IMG/VR virus record: IMGVR_UViG_3300023061_000113
Coordinates: 1 to 30,275 of that record
Source: a virus
Direction: 5' to 3' (one strand)
Length of the DNA: 30,275 nt
The stretch's first letter is position 1, and each line of letters begins with the position of its first letter. The position numbers were made by a program, and so were the translations under genes. Shown one piece after another: positions 26,835 through 30,275 of the stretch. The notes beneath the pieces were generated by a model. That model was not told the origin of the DNA, did no database searches, and saw only the letters and a list, made by a program, of their open reading frames with translations.

Positions 26835-28175
26835 TTAAGACCTTACAGCTGTGATAGTACCCAAAGCACGGGTAGATACCAATTCTGCGTCTAACTTTTC
26901 CTCAACTCTAATGGCAATCATATTGCGTTCCCACATATTCTGTGGAAGTGCAACTAATGTACCACTACCTCTATCTGCGTCATAGTCTCCACCAATACTT
27001 GCTTCTCTGGATATATCGATACCCATAGCACGTGAAATACCAATCCAATAAAATGCTAAGTCAACTAGATAAATTATATTATTACTAATATCATTTTGTT
27101 CTAAGACCTTTGCACCTCTAATTGTTGGGAAGCCTGGACCGTTTAACGGGTTGGCTACATCAATTATTGGACGTGCATTACCATCTACCATATTAGCGAC
27201 TGTTGCTAATGTATCAGAGTGCATAATCCAAGCCAATTTAGGACTTGCTCTATGTTTCTGTGGCATACCATAATACAATGCGTTGAAGTGAGTGAAATCT
27301 AATGCTCCACCTGCGGCGACTGTTGTTCCAGCACCGTAAGTTGTAATACCTGTTGGTTGACCTGCGCCTGTACCGTTCATAAAAGCTCTATCTTCTTCCT
27401 TAGCGATTGCTTCTGCTAAAAGTTCGGATACTAATTGAACTACGTTAAACGGACTGTCGTCAATTAATTGAGTAGTTACAGGAATTATACCAGCTAGAAT
27501 ATAAGGAGTAAGTGATAATGTTCCAAACGTAACGGATGTAGTTGATTTCTGTGCGGCTTCTGCGTTCCAAGATACATAAGGTTTTGTTGCAATAGACGGC
27601 AAGTCTAATGTCTTGACACCTGTCATATTGATAACCCTACTGTTTGGTCTAATTACTGCCATATCTTCTAATAGAGGTATGATTTCGTTAAACAAAATTG
27701 TTGGAACAATGTTACCACCAGAAGCACCAGTGATTGTTGTAAGTGGCTCTAATTTATTAATCTGCGCGAATTTCTCAAGAGTATTAAACTCTTTCTTCAT
27801 CTCATTCCAAGCGTCAGGACTTTTTGATGTAGCAAATTCAGCGTATTTTTTAAACCATATACCTAAATGCTCTGCTTCGTACTGTTTGATTGTAACCTTG
27901 CTACCGTCTTTTTTCGTGTATAAGTTTACATTATAATCTTTGTTAGTCATTCTTTCGCCCTCGGCAAATGGTAAATCTTTTTTTACCTCTTTTGCTTCTT
28001 TGGCTTTAGTGATTTCAGCAACTTTAGCCTCAATTATTTTATTGATTTTTTCGGCTGCTTCATCAACGACTTCCTCAGTTTTTTCTTCCTCTTTTACTTC
28101 AACCACTTCTTCGGTTTCTACCTCTGGTGTGGCTTCGGCTTCTACTTTCTCTTCTTCTTGTTCTTTTGTTTTCAT
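26835..28175 (-). CDS. Major capsid protein, HK97 fold, with N-terminal delta domain
   Basis: A 446-residue protein. Residues 1-70 are glutamate/lysine-rich and coiled-coil-like, as in scaffold-like delta domains; about 125-155 is the linker to the mature start. The body shows GGNIVPTILFNEIIPLLED, the SVTFGTLSLTPYILAGIIPVT strand pair, DDSPFNVVQLVSELLAEAIAKEEDRAFMNGTGAGQPTGI (spine helix and loop) and IRGAKVLEQNDISNN. These are normal HK97-fold features. It overlaps the protease gene by four bases. Confidence 0.93.
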   Translation of the reverse strand: MKTKEQEEEKVEAEATPEVETEEVVEVKEEEKTEEVVDEAAEKINKIIEAKVAEITKAKEAKEVKKDLPFAEGERMTNKDYNVNLYTKKDGSKVTIKQYEAEHLGIWFKKYAEFATSKSPDAWNEMKKEFNTLEKFAQINKLEPLTTITGASGGNIVPTILFNEIIPLLEDMAVIRPNSRVINMTGVKTLDLPSIATKPYVSWNAEAAQKSTTSVTFGTLSLTPYILAGIIPVTTQLIDDSPFNVVQLVSELLAEAIAKEEDRAFMNGTGAGQPTGITTYGAGTTVAAGGALDFTHFNALYYGMPQKHRASPKLAWIMHSDTLATVANMVDGNARPIIDVANPLNGPGFPTIRGAKVLEQNDISNNIIYLVDLAFYWIGISRAMGIDISREASIGGDYDADRGSGTLVALPQNMWERNMIAIRVEEKLDAELVSTRALGTITAVRS

Positions 28176-29104
28176 TTCTTTTTCACCCCCTTGTCTTTTT
28201 CATCAACAATCATTGCTTCGGCTATTTTGTCAATCATTTTCGCAAGACGTAAGGTCTTATTAACCTTGTTGCCTTTAACTTTTATATCTATAACGCCCTT
28301 TTTGTCAGGCACTGTTATTTCTTTAGGTTGTATTTCTGACACTTCTAACAATTCATTAATTACTTCAATAGTTGACTGTAATGCTTCTCTACCTACCTTT
28401 AATATATTTCTATTCTTTTCACTTATAATGCGACCAGCTTTTTCTTCTTTCTTAAATTCTTTTACTCCAATTACTGCTTCCATTCTTAGTGTTTCCATTA
28501 AAATTACTAATGCTTCATTCATTTTTGTAAGCACTTCTTTTGAAACTTCATTATTACCGAAAGCACTTATTAAAAAATTCAATTCATCTACTACTCTTGA
28601 AAGTGCTACTGTTTCATTTACATCTTTTTTATCACCTACTTTAGCTTCAAATTCTTTTACCTTAGCTTGAAATCCTTTCCATTTTAATCCACGTCTAACT
28701 GTGGCAGTTGGATTACTAGGTACATTAACAAATGAGAGTTCTAACAATTCTTGCTTTGAACTTAAGCCATCTTTTTCACTAACTTCCTGTGGCATAAAGC
28801 CAACAGATGTAGTATTGATAAATCCGTCTCTTACTAGAGTTTCTACTGTACTTGCAAATTCGTGGTCTGCAAATTTAACCTCTGCGACCAATTCATTACC
28901 CTCTGTATGTACATCAAGTACCTTACCGATAGGCAATTCACTAGCATTATGAGACCACAATAATACAGGATTAGTTTGAAAGTTCTTTAAATCCCATCCT
29001 TTTGGGTCTAATATATCGCCGTCTCTATCTACTGCGTCAGATGACGCAACAACGGTTATACTATCTTTATTTAGTTGTTTTACTTTTCCTTTAAGTTTTT
29101 CCAT
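28172..29104 (-). CDS. Prohead protease with helical scaffold-like extension
   Basis: Residues 1-140 are a herpesvirus-assemblin/HK97-type serine protease: DRDGDILDPKGW near the start, H52 in LLWSHN, S100 in TTSVGF, and LLELSFVNVPSNPTA. The remaining 170 residues are helical, charged and scaffold-like (FEAKVGDKKDVNETVALSRVVDELNFLISA). A protease-scaffold fusion or coexisting scaffold is possible, since the capsid protein also carries a delta-like N-terminus. It lies just behind the head-operon promoter. Confidence 0.88.
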   Translation of the reverse strand: MEKLKGKVKQLNKDSITVVASSDAVDRDGDILDPKGWDLKNFQTNPVLLWSHNASELPIGKVLDVHTEGNELVAEVKFADHEFASTVETLVRDGFINTTSVGFMPQEVSEKDGLSSKQELLELSFVNVPSNPTATVRRGLKWKGFQAKVKEFEAKVGDKKDVNETVALSRVVDELNFLISAFGNNEVSKEVLTKMNEALVILMETLRMEAVIGVKEFKKEEKAGRIISEKNRNILKVGREALQSTIEVINELLEVSEIQPKEITVPDKKGVIDIKVKGNKVNKTLRLAKMIDKIAEAMIVDEKDKGVKKK

Positions 29105-29118
29105 ATTTTGTTTGCATT

Positions 29119-29152
29119 AAAAATAAACGAGTTGGCAATCTGCTACTCGTTT
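29119..29152 (-). terminator. Terminator-like hairpin in the head-operon leader
   Basis: AAACGAGT and ACTCGTTT (arms 29145-29152 and 29125-29132) form an 8-bp stem with a 12-base loop, followed by ATTTTT. It is located between the promoter at 29177-29205 and the protease start, so it would act as an attenuator rather than end a gene. Confidence 0.55.
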
Positions 29153-29176
29153 TGTAGTTAGCGATATATTACCTTT

Positions 29177-29205
29177 ATTAAATATTATTAAATTGTTTTT
29201 GTCAA
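29177..29205 (-). promoter_or_regulatory. Promoter of the head-gene operon
   Basis: TTGACA (29200-29205) with a 17-base spacer and TTTAAT (29177-29182) is a 6/6 and 5/6 match. Initiation near 29170 gives a 65-nt leader before the protease ATG. Confidence 0.7.
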
Positions 29206-29271
29206 ATTCCTACTCCTATTAAAGTTCTTAGTGCTATTCCGCTAACCGCCGGAGCAGTATATTTAAATTAA

Positions 29272-30275
29272 TTATGAAACATCTATTATCGCATAAGATA
29301 AAAAGCCGTCAACATCTCCGCCAGTAATATTAATTTCTAAATCTTTATTAGTTGCAAGTTTCCAAATAGGCATACCAAAGTTCCCACTAGGGGATACTGC
29401 GATACCACCATATTTAGCAAATACCATAATTCCAGTAATGGCTAGATTATCTTCATCTTGAAAACTTACTGTCTGTCCGTCAGCAGTTCCGCAAGTAATT
29501 CCATATCCATAAACCCATATCTGTCTATCAGCCGCACTTGAAACTAGAACTTGGTCAGCCGCCGTTGTGAGGTTAATTGCTTTTACAACAATTCCAGGCG
29601 TAACAACTGTCGGCGAACCATTACCACTAAGTGATAAAAGACTATCATTTATTCCGTCAAGATGTGTATTCCCAGTCGTCTGTAAAGCCGAAGTAGAAGC
29701 ACCAGCTGGTAACGGAAGTGCCGCCGCTGATATAGGTTGTGTTACTGGATAAAATGCTCCGTCTACTGTTATTGACGGTTGGTTGGAAATTATAGATACT
29801 CGTTGAGTTCCCAATCCGGCATTACCTATTCCTACATCAACAGGGTTGGTATCAACTCTGGTTAAATTAGTAGATGTCGTGGCACCGGCTGCTACAATAG
29901 TAGTATTTGGAGTGGTATCTGTAACCCTCCCTCCTACGATATGAACATTATCAGCAATTATTCCAACTAAAGTATCTGTTTCAGCATTAAACTCAACACC
30001 GAAAGCCACATAAGTAATAGCATTAGTATCCCAACCGTTTCCTGCATATCCAGTTGGAGCAGAAAGAGGTTTGCGAAGTGACATCCACGAATTTGCTTTT
30101 AAAATACTCACTCCCCACTCAAAAGTATTATAATTGCTATCATCAGTTCCTATTCTTAAAAAAACCTTTTTTACATCATCAATATTTGGTATAAGCATAC
30201 CCATAGCGGCATAAGCACCATCTTCAAATATCTCACTAATATCTATCATATCAATAGTTTCTTGAACACCAGCAT
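29272..30275 (-). CDS. Virion-associated protein, partial (N-terminus beyond window)
   Basis: The frame stays open to the right edge (before the ATG at 30249 come in-frame codons for AGVQETID), so the true start is outside. The visible part has a jelly-roll-like domain (VFLRIGTDDSNYNTFEWGVSIL, ITYVAFGVEFNAETDTLVG), then the virion-type linker PVTQPISAAALPLPAGAST and a repeat-like ending. These linker phrases are common in phage structural and tail-fibre-like proteins. It precedes the protease gene, where a portal-associated or minor-head or decoration protein might be. Confidence 0.6.
   Translation of the reverse strand, partial: AGVQETIDMIDISEIFEDGAYAAMGMLIPNIDDVKKVFLRIGTDDSNYNTFEWGVSILKANSWMSLRKPLSAPTGYAGNGWDTNAITYVAFGVEFNAETDTLVGIIADNVHIVGGRVTDTTPNTTIVAAGATTSTNLTRVDTNPVDVGIGNAGLGTQRVSIISNQPSITVDGAFYPVTQPISAAALPLPAGASTSALQTTGNTHLDGINDSLLSLSGNGSPTVVTPGIVVKAINLTTAADQVLVSSAADRQIWVYGYGITCGTADGQTVSFQDEDNLAITGIMVFAKYGGIAVSPSGNFGMPIWKLATNKDLEINITGGDVDGFLSYAIIDVS

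Noticed and set aside
27613-28670. Plus-strand open frames opposite the capsid and protease genes
   Set aside because: Low-complexity serine/threonine/phenylalanine translations mirroring lysine/glutamate codons of the real genes; no independent support.
1-30275. Alternative genetic code (TGA or TAG reassigned)
   Set aside because: TGA, TAA and TAG all end genes whose families have the expected length, such as terL at TGA; no in-frame stops interrupt recognisable domains.

Overview
The window is about 30 kb of a tailed double-stranded DNA bacteriophage, with every convincing gene on the minus strand. An HK97-fold capsid gene, prohead protease, tail-tube, tape-measure and distal-tail genes point to a siphovirus-like virion. 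The base composition is AT-rich. Stops are standard (TGA is used as a stop). Several promoters fit TTGACA-N17-TATAAT closely, and ribosome-binding sites are mixed: some genes have AAGGAG-type sites, many have only an A/T-rich leader. The host cannot be named from this sequence. The window starts inside one gene and ends inside another, so the genome continues on both sides. No integrase or lysogeny module is visible.

Read in the direction of transcription (right to left): a partial virion protein (30275-29272); a promoter and the protease and capsid genes (29205-26835); connector, head-completion and tail-completion genes (26741-24538); tail tube, tail chaperones with a frameshift site, tape measure, distal tail, tail hub and fibre (24514-17696); then lysis genes and a small HNH gene ending at a terminator (17657-16593). 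Next is a control region (16600-14780) with phased repeats, a holin-like gene, a short promoter-driven structured RNA, a 355-nt structured non-coding region and a strong early-type promoter. About twenty small genes follow (15908-10163), including a ribbon-helix-helix protein, a zinc-ribbon protein with an SSB-like tail, two PD-(D/E)XK nucleases and an HTH protein. Then come the terminase genes (10159-8758) and a tRNA-His directly abutting the large terminase gene.

The left 8.6 kb is a tightly overlapping accessory cassette: three glycosyltransferase genes (one a GT4-GT2 fusion), three methyltransferases, a short UDP-glucose-dehydrogenase-like protein, a sugar-nucleotide epimerase, a polysaccharide deacetylase, small membrane proteins and an HNH endonuclease. 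Together they could make and transfer a modified sugar, probably altering the host surface glycan or decorating the virion; the acceptor is unknown.

The most unusual features are the sugar cassette, the 355-nt structured RNA (its G-U wobble pairs work only on the minus strand), the compact promoter-pseudoknot-terminator unit at 16198-16302, the phased GGTTGACAAT repeats, and a 20-nt motif repeated at gene starts near 10.9-11.9 kb. All structure and function statements come from reading the sequence by eye; no search or folding program was run.
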